Assembly: GCA_016713335.1 (NCBI GenBank)
Contig: JADJPH010000052.1
Location: forward strand, 1 to 43,967
DNA: 43,967 bases
From: Candidatus Fredericiella danica
Lineage (GTDB): Bacteria; Chloroflexota; Anaerolineae; Caldilineales; Caldilineaceae
Direction: 5' to 3'
Below are positions 1 to 8,365 of the stretch, in pieces. The translations under genes and the position numbers were made by a program. Under the pieces are notes generated by a model. The model made no database searches. It was not told where the DNA came from and worked only from the letters and a program-made list of their open reading frames with translations. Every line of letters begins with the position of its first letter. The first letter of the stretch is position 1.

Positions 1-533
1 CAATGCCTGGATGATGATACCAATCAAAGTCGGCGCAAAGGCCGTGACGAGCATGCTGATGACCATCATGCGTCCCTGTGCGGCGCCGCGTTCCAACGGT
101 GGGAACACATCGAGCAGAGCGCCGTCGACGCTGGAATCATACAGGCCGCACCGATGCCCTCGATCGCGCGACCGATCATCATCAAGAAGGCAAACTGGTT
201 CATGATGCCACCGGCGAAGGTCACGGCAGCGCCACCCATGATGAGCAGTAGACCCAGGCGGAAGATGCGGAGCCGTCCCAGCCGATCGCCGAGCGCGCCA
301 CCGACCGTCACGAAGCCGGCCAGGATCATCAGCGTAACGTTCAAGATCCACTGGCTGGCGGTGACTGAGATCCCCAGGGCGTTCTGCATACTGGGCAAGC
401 CGACCTGGGTGGCCGCCATATCGATGGCCCATGTTGAAAGACCGGCCGCGGCTGCGAACACGGCAAAGCGTTTGACTGCGGCATTCGTTTCGGGCGCCGG
501 CTGCATGCTGGCAGCCGTTGGGCGTGTTGTCAT
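1..533 (-). CDS. MFS exporter, DHA2-like, partial at left edge and frameshifted
   Basis: The protein begins at 533 with a polar N-terminus and then shows four hydrophobic segments. The loop after the second has the G-x-L-x-D-R-x-G-R-x-R signature (GGALGDRLGRLR) of major facilitator transporters, preceded by a SQWILN segment typical of the 14-helix DHA2 drug/proton antiporters. The continuous frame is lost near 113-118. Reading on in the next frame gives a sensible continuation (LDVFPPLERGAAQGRMM), including the conserved ERG-A-G loop, up to base 1, so a one-base indel is likely. Only the N-terminal third is present, so the substrate cannot be inferred. It is divergent from the kinase gene at 786. 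Confidence 0.75.
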
Positions 534-785
534 GGGTTCCTCCCCGCATGGTTTGCCACCGATCCTACCCTTACTGCCGTGTGCGCGTATCGACTAAGTG
601 GCGAGTGTTCATGCTAGCCGTTGATCTAGGTAGGTGCGCACGCGTATGAATGGTTCGTAGCGAAGCTGGCGCAAAGGCGCCTAGCCCGAGCTGCCTGGGA
701 ATTCGCGCACGTTTGGTATATAATGGCGCCAGTACCCACTTTTCACGCATGTCCCGAGCATTCATTTTCAGTTAACGAGGGATTG

Positions 786-2015
786 GTGCTCGCCAACACG
801 TACGACGCACTCGCCCGGCAATTGCAGTTTTCTGAGGCACTGGCGAAGTGCTCTCGGACATTGCTGCACGGGTCGCTTGGCGCCGAAATCAATCCCGATG
901 TGCTCAATGAGGCACTGAATTATCTACTTTTGGGGTTTGGTATTTCGCGGATCGGTGTGTTTGAGGCGCATTGGGCTGACGACATTGGCCCGCACACCAT
1001 CATGATTGCGGAAGCCGCTGCGCTGCCTCTCACCTCCAGGCTGGAGCAACTGCGCGACGCGCGGATACCGACCACGCCTGAAATATGCCGACAATTACTG
1101 ACCAGTCAAACGGTAAGCGTCACTTTGCGGGATTTGGATTATTCTCCTGAAGAACAGGTCGCACTCGACATTCGTTCGTTGTTGCTGTGTCCAATTTTCG
1201 TCGACGGCCAATATTGGGGAAACCTGGCCTATGGCGATGCGCTGGATGATCGGCATTGGTCCGAACACGAGGTGATGCTTTTGCAGACCGCAGCCGAAAT
1301 GTTTGGCAGCACCCTGCAAAATTGGCGGTCACAGGCGCAGGTGCTGGAGAGGCAGCGAGAAGCAATTTCGCTTAATAGCCAACTCTACGAACGCGCACAA
1401 CAGGTGGCTGTCCTGGAAGAGCGGCAGCGTTTATCGCGTGAACTCCATGATTCAGTGACTCAGACGCTCTATAGCCTGGTGCTGCTTGCGGATGGCGGAC
1501 AGCGGCTGGCGCGTGCAGGAAGACTCGAGAGCGTCGATGAATACTTGGCCGACCTCGGGGCAATCGCCTTGCAGTCGCTGAAAGAGATGCGCTTGCTCGT
1601 TCACGAGTTGCGGCCGTCGCTCGTCTCTAAAGAGAGCCTGATTGACTGTCTACGTGAACGCCTGCACGGCGTTGAAGACCGGGCAGGCGTAACCTCACGG
1701 CTGCTCGTGGACGACGACGTTGTTTTTACGACCGCAGAAAACGAAGCCATTTGGGGCATCGCCCAAGAAGCGCTCAACAACGCGTTAAAATATGCCCACG
1801 CAAAAACGGTTGTCGTCCATGTCTGGGGTGATGATCACGGCCGCGGCGTTGACATTGCCGATGATGGCATTGGTTTCGCCATGGGCGACCTGCCGGGGAT
1901 TCGGGGGATCGGGCTGTCTACAATGCATGAGCGATCTGAAGCCGGCGGTGCTGTCTTGACGATCAGCTCGGCGCCTGGCGCCGGCACCCAGGGGCGGGTC
2001 GAGATTCCATTATGA
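786..2015 (+). CDS. GAF-domain NarL-type sensor histidine kinase
   Basis: About 409 residues, apparently cytoplasmic with no membrane segment. Residues 30-180 look like a GAF sensor domain. A short coiled coil leads into a HisKA_3 dimerisation helix (RELHDSVTQTLYSL, phospho-acceptor His near residue 221). A C-terminal HATPase domain follows, with an N-box (EALNNALKYA) and G-boxes (DDGIGF, GIGLSTM). This layout is that of NarL/LiaS/DesK-type kinases, which phosphorylate LuxR-type response regulators. Its stop overlaps the start of the regulator gene by ATGA, so the two form a pair. An ATG at 723 is in frame but sits inside a TATAAT-like box, so I prefer GTG 786 with GAGG just upstream. The start is uncertain. 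The stimulus is unknown; the nitrile hydratase operon downstream is a plausible target. Confidence 0.9.
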   Translation: MLANTYDALARQLQFSEALAKCSRTLLHGSLGAEINPDVLNEALNYLLLGFGISRIGVFEAHWADDIGPHTIMIAEAAALPLTSRLEQLRDARIPTTPEICRQLLTSQTVSVTLRDLDYSPEEQVALDIRSLLLCPIFVDGQYWGNLAYGDALDDRHWSEHEVMLLQTAAEMFGSTLQNWRSQAQVLERQREAISLNSQLYERAQQVAVLEERQRLSRELHDSVTQTLYSLVLLADGGQRLARAGRLESVDEYLADLGAIALQSLKEMRLLVHELRPSLVSKESLIDCLRERLHGVEDRAGVTSRLLVDDDVVFTTAENEAIWGIAQEALNNALKYAHAKTVVVHVWGDDHGRGVDIADDGIGFAMGDLPGIRGIGLSTMHERSEAGGAVLTISSAPGAGTQGRVEIPL

Positions 2016-2695
2016 ACCAGCTAATTCGCGTGCTTGTTGTCGACGATCATTCTCTGATCCGACGCGGGCTGCGCACGCTCTTTACCGCAGAATCGGGAAT
2101 GGAACTGGTGGGTGAGGCCTCGGACGGTGAGGAAGCCATTCAGAAGGCACGTGCGCTGAAGCCTGATGTCATCCTGCTTGACCTGATGATGCCTCGTAAA
2201 AGTGGGATCGAAGCTATCAAGGAGATCAAACGCGAGAATTCCGCTTCACGAATTTTGGTGCTGACCAGTTTTAGTGAAGACGACAAGGTTTTTGCCGCGC
2301 TGCGGGCGGGAGCGGCGGGTTATGTTTTGAAAGACATCCGGGCCAGTGAACTGCTCAAAGCCGTGCGCGATGTCTATCGCGGTGAATCTTCCCTACACCC
2401 GTCCATCGCGCGGAAGTTCGTCGAAAAACTGGCAACCGAGCCTGCCCAACCGCCCCAACCTCAGCGATTGACCTCCCTCACCGATCGTGAGATTGAGGGT
2501 GCTGAGACTCATCGCCGCGGGCTTACCAATCTGCAGATCGCGGAGCGGCTTAGCCTCAGTGAGCGCACGGTCGCAGCCCACCTTCGCAGTATTCTTGCCA
2601 AACTGCAACTGCCAAACCGCACCCAGGCGACGCTCTATGCGCTGCGCACAGGCCTGGTGGACCTCGGTTCTGAATCGCAAAAAACTGGAATCTGA
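2012..2695 (+). CDS. NarL/FixJ-family response regulator
   Basis: A 227-residue regulator with an N-terminal receiver domain: acidic pair D11-D12, phospho-acceptor D57 in LLDLMMP, and a conserved Lys in YVLKD. The C-terminal LuxR-type helix-turn-helix spans about residues 160-215 (LTNLQIAERLSLSERTVAAHL). Its start overlaps the kinase stop (ATGA), marking a two-component pair. Within the HTH the reading frame gives an atypical stretch (EGAETHRRG). The +1 frame over the same 30 bases gives the family-typical VLRLIAAGL. This implies two compensating single-base indels near 2500 and 2525, which leave the overall frame intact. It probably binds promoters of neighbouring genes; that target is inferred. 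Confidence 0.92.
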   Translation: MNQLIRVLVVDDHSLIRRGLRTLFTAESGMELVGEASDGEEAIQKARALKPDVILLDLMMPRKSGIEAIKEIKRENSASRILVLTSFSEDDKVFAALRAGAAGYVLKDIRASELLKAVRDVYRGESSLHPSIARKFVEKLATEPAQPPQPQRLTSLTDREIEGAETHRRGLTNLQIAERLSLSERTVAAHLRSILAKLQLPNRTQATLYALRTGLVDLGSESQKTGI

Positions 2696-2944
2696 TCCCC
2701 ACATCCCTCCGACCGTATCGGCATAATTGCGTAGTCGCTTAGGCAAATCTGCCGGCGCGCTGATCCGGCGCGCACCGCATTTTTGCCGGGTGAATTATGG
2801 TGCTTCTGTCGATGCGCAGCCGTTCTTTCCTCTGCTAGACTCCCCACACGCCATCAGATTCGGGTTTATGGAAACTTTGTGGTGAAACACGCTACCGGCG
2901 CCTGGCCCGGCCATCATGCACACATTCGCAATGGAAGCGCACGG

Positions 2945-3331
2945 ATGCTAACCGCAAACCCACGACAATTGATCGTTGTTGCGGCTGCGCCTGGCATGCT
3001 GCGCAATGCGCTGCAGAATCTATTCAGCACGCTGCCAAGTGTGGGTACCCTGGTGCTGACGGGTGATCTCTCCAGCATGGTGATCGCCGTCAAGAAACAT
3101 GCACCGGCGCTGATTGTCCTGGATGCGGAACTCCTGGCGGGTGAAGCCGAATCGGCGGAGTCGGTCATGCAGACGAACCTGGCCGGCAGCACGCTGCTCG
3201 TTCTCGTAACCGATGTGGAACAGCAGCGATTGTTTGGATCGCACCGGAATTACGAGGTGCTGATCAAAGGTGTACATCCGGAGGTGCTATATCACCGGGT
3301 GGAGAGCATTTTGCGTTCAGTTGCGGGTTGA
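2945..3331 (+). CDS. stand-alone receiver-like (pseudo-receiver) protein
   Basis: A 128-residue protein starting at ATG 2945 (GGAAG upstream). Its alternating strand/helix pattern resembles a response-regulator receiver domain with no output domain. A candidate phospho-acceptor Asp is visible (LIVLDAELL, residue 60), as is a Lys in EVLIKGVHPEVL, comparable to the K-G-x-x-P-E end of receiver domains. The usual acidic pair after strand 1 is missing (VVAAAP instead of V-D-D), which would weaken Mg2+ binding and phosphorylation. It lies between the two-component pair and the nitrile hydratase genes, only 32 bases before the alpha subunit start, so it may be part of that operon and modulate the kinase. 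The role is inference. Confidence 0.6.
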   Translation: MLTANPRQLIVVAAAPGMLRNALQNLFSTLPSVGTLVLTGDLSSMVIAVKKHAPALIVLDAELLAGEAESAESVMQTNLAGSTLLVLVTDVEQQRLFGSHRNYEVLIKGVHPEVLYHRVESILRSVAG

Positions 3332-3349
3332 CACGCTATTTAGATCACG

Positions 3350-3355
3350 AGGAGG
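3350..3355 (+). promoter_or_regulatory. Ribosome binding site fixing a TTG start
   Basis: AGGAGG lies 8 bases before TTG 3364 and fixes the start of the nitrile hydratase alpha subunit there, so the Tat-type leader is part of the translated protein. An in-frame upstream start at 3328 lacks such a site. Confidence 0.7.
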
Positions 3356-3363
3356 AATCGACA

Positions 3364-4151
3364 TTGAGCACCGAAAAAGACGCACATCCGAACGAAGCGC
3401 TCTCGCGCAGGGACTTTGTCAAAGGGACTGTGGCCACAGGCGCCTTAGCCGGCGCGGCATTGGTGGCGCCGGGCCAGGTACATGCGCATGGTCACGAACA
3501 CCCTGTGGACTTCACCGAGCCGCCGGCTGATATCGCGCTGCGCGTGAAATCACTGGAGTCGTTGCTGGTCGAAAAGAAGATCGTAAATCCGGCAATTCTT
3601 GACGGCCTCACTACGCTATCAGGAGCTGGTCGGACCACAGCGTGGCAAGAAGATCGTGGCCCAGGCCTGGCTCAATCCGGAGGTCCGAGAACGCCTGCTC
3701 ACGACGATCCCGGCCACCTCCGTCATGATGGAAATCATCGCCGACGACCTGGCAGCCGTGCCGGCGCCTCCCTGGCATGCGAATCGGCGCACAGGACACC
3801 ATTCGCGTGGTGGAAAACACGCCGAAAGTGCACAACCTGATCGTCTGCACACTCTGCTCCTGTTACCCATGGGGCATTCTTGGCCTGCCACCGGTTTGGT
3901 ACAAATCCGGACCGTACCGGTCGCGCGCTGTTTCCGATCCCCGTTCGGTGCTGGCGGAGTTTGGCACCGTACTCGACGATGACGTCGAAATCCGGGTGTG
4001 GGACACAAATTCTGAAATGTGGTATCTGGTCCTGCCCGAGCGGCCAGCAGGCACCGAAGGCTGGACCGAAGAACAACTGATGGAATTGGTGACGGTCAAC
4101 TCCATGGTGGGCGTTCAAAACGCAAAAAATCCAAGCGAATTGGGAGGTTAA
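3364..4151 (+). CDS. Cobalt-type nitrile hydratase alpha subunit with Tat signal, frameshifted
   Basis: Nitrile hydratase converts nitriles to amides at a Co(III) or Fe(III) centre. The metal-claw motif VCTLCSCYPWG (Cys codons at 3846, 3855 and 3861) has the Thr typical of the cobalt type. Downstream blocks LGLPPVWYKSGPYRSRAV, EIRVWD and LVLPERPAGTEG are diagnostic. The gene is read in three frames, with shifts near 3605 (after ILDGL) and 3775 (before MRIGAQDTIRVVENTP); together they give one complete alpha subunit. The N-terminus from TTG 3364 contains SRRDFVKG, a hydrophobic Ala-rich stretch and a VHA cleavage-like site near residue 41, that is, a twin-arginine signal. Known nitrile hydratases are cytoplasmic, so export would be unusual. 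The beta subunit follows directly. Confidence 0.93.
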
Positions 4152-4154
4152 CGG

Positions 4155-4844
4155 ATGAACGGTGTTTATGACTTGGGGGGAGTCCAGGGGTTCGGGCCGA
4201 TTGAAAGCTCGAATTCCGGTGAAGAATCAGGCTTGGGGCACTTTCACGAAGACTGGGAAAAACGCATTCTTGGCATGGCGCTTTGGGTGGTCGGCTCCGG
4301 TATGCCACTGGAATACATGCGCTACTGTCGCGAGCGGCAGTTTCCCAAGAACTACTTCGATCGTTCGTACTATGAAACCTGGCTCTATGGCCTTGTGTTG
4401 GCCTTGATCGAACAGGGTGAGGTCACTGCCGAAGAGATGATCAGACGCGGCTTGATCACACAAGAAGAACTCGATATGGCGATCAGCCTACGCCAGGACG
4501 CATTGGCCGGACCGTCGATCTTGCAGGCCCGGGAGATGACCCCACCGCAGTTCAAGGTCGGCGATGCCGTGCGCACGATCGTGCAGCGGCCTTCGGGCCA
4601 TACGCGTGAAACAAGGTACTCGCGCGGCATGATGGGCGTCATTGAGCATGTTTATGACGGGAATGATGTCGGCGAGATTGAGGCGCGCACCTTTGCCGAT
4701 GCACGTGGGACGTCGCTGGAGAAGATCGAACGGCCACTCTACACTGTTCGCTTCCGTGGATCGGAACTCTGGGGCGATTTCGCCGAGGATAACACCTACG
4801 TGAATGTCAATATGTGGGAAGACTACCTGGAGCCAGCCGCATGA
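4155..4844 (+). CDS. Nitrile hydratase beta subunit
   Basis: An intact 229-residue protein that opens with the family hallmark MNGVYDLGGVQGFGPI. Its C-terminal SH3-like barrel (YTVRFRGSELWG, then NVNMWEDYLEP) is the usual end of the subunit. It forms the heterodimer with alpha and shapes the active-site channel. The length is normal for the cobalt type. Translation starts three bases after the alpha stop with GGAGG overlapping the alpha end, and the activator gene overlaps its stop by ATGA. It has no signal peptide of its own, so if alpha is exported by Tat, beta would have to travel with it as a folded complex. Confidence 0.95.
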   Translation: MNGVYDLGGVQGFGPIESSNSGEESGLGHFHEDWEKRILGMALWVVGSGMPLEYMRYCRERQFPKNYFDRSYYETWLYGLVLALIEQGEVTAEEMIRRGLITQEELDMAISLRQDALAGPSILQAREMTPPQFKVGDAVRTIVQRPSGHTRETRYSRGMMGVIEHVYDGNDVGEIEARTFADARGTSLEKIERPLYTVRFRGSELWGDFAEDNTYVNVNMWEDYLEPAA

Positions 4845-5316
4845 CAACCCTACAGATGATCTTGGATGAGCAACAAATCCCCGCGGATACCGTGCCGCCC
4901 GCACTCTGTGTCAACGGAGGTCCGGTCTTTAGCCAACCATGGGAAATCCAGGCCTTCTCGATGATGGTCGACCTGATGGATCAGGGCTATTTTACCCGCT
5001 CCGAATGGGCGGAGACGTTGACCATTGCGATCCGCAACGCCCAGGCGGCCGGCGATCCTGACCTCGGCGACACCTATTACCAGCATTGGGTCGATGCGCT
5101 GGAAGCGATGTGCTTCGAAAAGGGCTGACGGCGCCGGCGGAACTCGATCAGCGCAAGGCGGACTGGCGGCAGGCGTATCTCAACACGCCGCACGGCGCCC
5201 ATCCTCCTTGAGGCTGCCATTACGACCATACCCGGCCCATGATGATCACGACCATGATCACGCAAGATGATCATGATCACGACCATAACCATGCAGATCA
5301 ACTCGCAGTTGTCTAG
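4841..5316 (+). CDS. Nitrile hydratase activator (P14K/NhlE-type) with His-rich tail, frameshifted
   Basis: The first 95 residues (4841-5128) match nitrile hydratase accessory proteins: VNGGPVFSQPWEIQAFSM, TRSEWAETL, YYQHWVDALEAM. These proteins deliver cobalt and swap the alpha subunit. The frame stops at 5126, but one extra G in the GGG run at 5122 would continue as LTAPAELDQRKADWRQAY and NTPHGA, the normal family C-terminus, to 5211. The following 100 bases, spread over two frames, encode His/Asp-rich stretches (HYDHT, AHDDHDHDHA, DDHDHDHNHADQ) before a stop at 5314-5316. I infer an original metal-binding His tail, like those of nickel chaperones UreE and HypB. Core identity is firm; the extension is reconstructed. 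Confidence 0.85.
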
Positions 5317-5344
5317 CGGGTGACTGTCACCTGGGGTGAACCGG

Positions 5345-5413
5345 ATGCCGTGTCCGTGGCGCCGGCCAGACCAATCGTAGGGACACCGGCAGTGGTGATG
5401 TCCCTACGATTTT
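5345..5413 (+). terminator. Hairpin terminator within a dispersed repeat
   Basis: Perfect 12-base inverted arms at 5374-5385 and 5399-5410 enclose a 13-base loop and run into TTTT, so the structure can end transcripts of the nitrile hydratase operon. The blocks at 5347-5364 and 5376-5391 recur, in swapped order, at 9167-9202 after cbiO, which marks this as a genome-dispersed element used as a terminator. Confidence 0.6.
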
Positions 5414-5442
5414 CCTCCTTGATACGCAGCGACGGAGATGTT

Positions 5443-6717
5443 ATGGCTACAACTGAATGGTCCAAGCAATGGCTTGGCGGATTTTGAGCGCCGGGCATTT
5501 ATGGCTCTCCCGTGCGGGGAGCAAACGATTTTTGTATCAGCTCACTGGCTGAGCCGTTGTGGCCGGTTGCGGGCCTTGCCGGCGAAACTTGCGCTGCCGG
5601 CATTGGAGCATGGCGACGCTGGCGCACACTGGTCGGCATTCCTGGGCAAGCGCGCGGTGGTCTTGGTGCGCAATGTGGCGACGGCCCGCCGCCTTCTCCT
5701 GCAAACGCTCAAGTCTCTACCCAGGATGCCGTGCTACTGCCGGCCAACGTCAGCCACGCCTTGCTTGAGACGGTGAAACGTACGCGCGCTGAGATTCGGT
5801 TTGGCGACCTGACGCACATGTTATCTTTGTGTGCTGAGTATCCCGTACGCATCGCCTGGGCGGAACCCGTCCTCGGGTTGCCGACCGGTATTGATGCACG
5901 TGCTGAGTTGACGATTCTTGACCACAGCGACACGCTGCCGCAGGGCACAGGGCAGCCAATTGGGCAGACAGCCCAGGCTGACGTCACGATTTTTGGCTTG
6001 CAGCTTTCCACTGATGCGGAAGAGGCCGGCACCGTGCTCGTCTTTCGTGACGCTGCCCTGGCGGCGCGTGTGGCGGCGAATATGACCGGCATCGATCGGG
6101 TGGACGACAGGCTCGCACTGGCACAGTTGACACGGCTGCGCCAGTTGGCGCCCCGCCAGTCTGCTTCCCTGGCCCTGGTCTACACCGGCGTGTTGGAAGC
6201 AGCGGGGCTGCCCGTCATGACGCCGCGAGCAGCCGGTGCGCTGGCACGCGGCATCGCCGTCAGCATCCCAGCCGAATGCGCCCCATCGACCTTCGTGACT
6301 TATGCACGGCGCGAGCTGACGCGGGTCGCCTGGTTACCGGAACTTCGCCCGGTCCACTTCGCTGCAGCGGCCCACGCTGAACGAACAGCAGCAAACTTGG
6401 AGCGGTGGACCCTGTTGCCGGTCCTGCCTGAGGACGATGAACTGACCTCCAAACAGACGGTGCTGGGCATCGTAAAGACGGCAGAGTACCTGGGGGTCCG
6501 CTGGCGCACGAACCCGGCGCGTGCCGCCCAGTACGCCAAACTGCTGGAGCAGATGTACGGTCTGGACCACGATGCCTATCGACCGGTCTTTGAAATTGGC
6601 GCACATGAGTCAAAGGACCCTGCACTTGATCCAATGGATTTGTTTGCACCAACCTGCAAGCTCGGGAAGGTGGGCGCTGATGCGCGGCAAGCGGCACTTG
6701 TTAAGGTGGGTGCATAA
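5443..6717 (+). CDS. DegT/DnrJ-aminotransferase-like protein of unknown function, frameshifted
   Basis: The reconstructed product starts at ATG 5443 (GGAG upstream), shifts frame near 5484 and again near 5705, then reads openly to 6717, giving about 420 residues. Blocks resemble the fold-type-I aminotransferases of the DegT/DnrJ/EryC1/StrS family: VLLPANVSHALLETVKR (like the V-P-A-N-T-F step), ILDHSDTLPQ (where E-D-A-A-H is usual) and ADVTIFGLQLSTDAEEAGTV. In that last block the PLP-binding Lys expected after the S-F-x-x-T step is absent, so catalysis by PLP seems unlikely. It sits between the nitrile hydratase activator and cbiM, which suggests a link to the cobalt enzyme. I do not recognise it as a named protein; the fold call is tentative. 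Confidence 0.6.
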
Positions 6718-6741
6718 GCCAAAGGTCAAAGGGAGGCTACT

Positions 6742-7500
6742 TTGCCAAACACGCGATGGATCAGACGGCTGGCCCCAGTGCTGGCGTTATTATCTCTGAT
6801 CGCTTTTGCCAGGCCCGCATACGCCATGCCGCCGCAGATGCACATTATGGAGGGCTTTCTGCCGCTCCAGTGGGCGATCTTCTGGTGGGTTGTCGCCCTA
6901 CCGTTCTGGGCGATTGGCTTGATCCGCATGCGCCGGCTGATTGTTGAGCAGCCAGAGCAGCGGCTGCTTCTGGGGCTGGCCGGAGGCTTCATCTTTGTGC
7001 TGAGCGCGCTCAAGATCCCCAGTGTCACGGGATCCAGCAGCCATCCGACCGGCACCGGTCTCGGCACGATCCTATTCGGTCCCTTTATTGTCGCGATCTT
7101 GGGCACCATTGCGCTCTTGTTCCAGGCGCTGCTGGTTGCCCACGGCGGCATTACGACCCTTGGCGCCAATGCGGTCAGCATGGCGATTGGTGGGCCGTTG
7201 ATTGCCTACTACCTGGTCTGGCTGCCACTGCGCAGGGTTACAAGGATCGGCATCGCCGTATTTCTGACTGCCTTTGTGGCTGATCTTGCCACCTATCTGA
7301 TCACCACGACCCAGTTGGCGCTGGCGTTTCCAAACCCTGTCGCGGGCTTCGCCGGCTCGTGGTTCACCTTCGCCGGCATCTTCGCCGTGACACAGGTCCC
7401 ACTGGCGTTAGCCGAAGGTGTGCTGACGGTGCTCATCTTTAAGGCGCTGCAAGCCAACGCTTCCGCAGAGTTGCGCAAACTGGGCGTACAGGAGGCGTAG
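6742..7500 (+). CDS. cbiM: Cobalt ECF transporter substrate-binding membrane protein CbiM
   Basis: About 252 residues from TTG 6742, with GGGAGG five bases upstream. An N-terminal signal-like segment ends in AYA, followed by MPPQMHIMEGFLP. The His of this conserved MHIMEGFLP motif coordinates Co2+ after maturation in CbiM/NikM proteins. Six to seven hydrophobic segments and the inner motif HGGITTLGANAVSMAIGG complete the family picture. It is the metal-specific component of the CbiMNQO transporter whose other genes follow. Placement 24 bases after the previous gene and next to a cobalt nitrile hydratase suggests dedicated cobalt supply. No cobalamin riboswitch was recognised upstream. Confidence 0.95.
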   Translation: MPNTRWIRRLAPVLALLSLIAFARPAYAMPPQMHIMEGFLPLQWAIFWWVVALPFWAIGLIRMRRLIVEQPEQRLLLGLAGGFIFVLSALKIPSVTGSSSHPTGTGLGTILFGPFIVAILGTIALLFQALLVAHGGITTLGANAVSMAIGGPLIAYYLVWLPLRRVTRIGIAVFLTAFVADLATYLITTTQLALAFPNPVAGFAGSWFTFAGIFAVTQVPLALAEGVLTVLIFKALQANASAELRKLGVQEA

Positions 7501-7505
7501 CCATC

Positions 7506-7856
7506 GTGGTCACATTGAAGCAGGTAACGGGAAAGAACCTGATCGGCGTCGGGCTTGGCGTGATCATTATTGTGTTGCTGATCGCCATGCCGCTCGTGCT
7601 CACGCCAAACGGCACTTTTGTCGGTACTGACAACGTCGGCTCAGACGTCATCCGGCAACTTGCCCCCACGTATGATAGTGGGTGGGCACGCAACTGGTGG
7701 TCGCCCCCAGGAACCGAGACCGAGAGCATGCTATTTGCTTTACAGGCGGCTGTGGGTGGTCTGCTTGTTGGCTATGCGTTTGGCTATTTCAAAGGTCGCA
7801 AGTCAGTGAGGCCAGCCAGTGTCGACGCGCCAGACAATGAAAGTGCTCACCAATAG
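7506..7856 (+). CDS. cbiN: Cobalt transport protein CbiN
   Basis: A 116-residue protein from GTG 7506. It has one N-terminal and one C-terminal transmembrane helix around an extracytoplasmic loop (FVGTDNVGSDVIRQLAP, then WSPPGTETESMLFALQAAVG), the signature of CbiN. CbiN assists CbiM in loading Co2+. It starts six bases after the cbiM stop, with GGAGG near 7491 inside the cbiM end. It is somewhat longer than typical because of a polar C-terminal tail (SVDAPDNESAHQ). Confidence 0.92.
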   Translation: MVTLKQVTGKNLIGVGLGVIIIVLLIAMPLVLTPNGTFVGTDNVGSDVIRQLAPTYDSGWARNWWSPPGTETESMLFALQAAVGGLLVGYAFGYFKGRKSVRPASVDAPDNESAHQ

Positions 7857-7862
7857 ACGACT

Positions 7863-8365
7863 ATGCATCTAAATGAGGGTTATGCGTACCAGAATCGCCT
7901 GCGCCGGCTACACCCTGGCTACAAACTGGCGCTTGCACTGACGACAATCATCGGCTGTCTGCTGCTGAGCGATCCATTTGTGAGTCTGGTGGCCATCGTC
8001 TGGATGGCTGTCTCATCGATGTGTTGCGCCGGCTGCACGTGCCCGAATTTCTGATCGACGTCATGACCGTCATGTACCGTTTTGTCTTCGTCCTGCTCGA
8101 GACACTGGGCCGCATTGCGACCGCCCAGGACTCCCGGTTGGGCTATGTGAACAGACGCCGCGCCATGAATAGCGCGGCGCTATTGGGAAGCCAGTTGTTC
8201 GTCACAACCTTCCGGCGCTCGCAGCGTCTCCAGACCGCACTCGACAGTCGCGGGTACAACAATTCGCTGCGCGTCCTGCCGGCGGAGTATACCTTCAGCC
8301 AACGCTGGGTCTGGCTGACCGTTTGTGTGGCGTCTACCATGCTGATTGTGAGTTATATCCGGTGA
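7863..8365 (+). CDS. cbiQ: Energy-coupling factor transmembrane protein CbiQ, internally deleted or frameshifted
   Basis: The N-terminus (LRRLHPGYKLALALTTIIG) reads in one frame to about 8015. The C-terminus (LRRLHVPEFLIDVMTVMYRFVFVLLETLGRI, TAQDSRLGY, LQTALDSRGY) reads in the next frame to 8365. The C-terminal Ala/Ser-Arg-Gly coupling helix that touches the ATPase is present (DSRGY). The total is only about 167 residues, whereas CbiQ is normally around 250. Some 70-80 residues of the central membrane helices are missing at the join near 8010. As shown here the protein could not work. Either it is a pseudogene or a collapsed or erroneous stretch of assembly. The stop overlaps the cbiO start by GTGA. 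Confidence 0.85.

Noticed and set aside
154..597. 147-residue plus-strand frame at the left end
   Set aside because: Antisense to the MFS transporter, which has clear membrane segments and the MFS loop motif.
3590..3790. Programmed ribosomal frameshifting in nitrile hydratase alpha
   Set aside because: No slippery heptamer with a downstream structure at either shift, and similar shifts affect many unrelated genes in the window.
6600..6741. Cobalamin riboswitch before cbiM
   Set aside because: No B12-box-like sequence or long structured leader fits in the 24-base gap or the preceding gene end.
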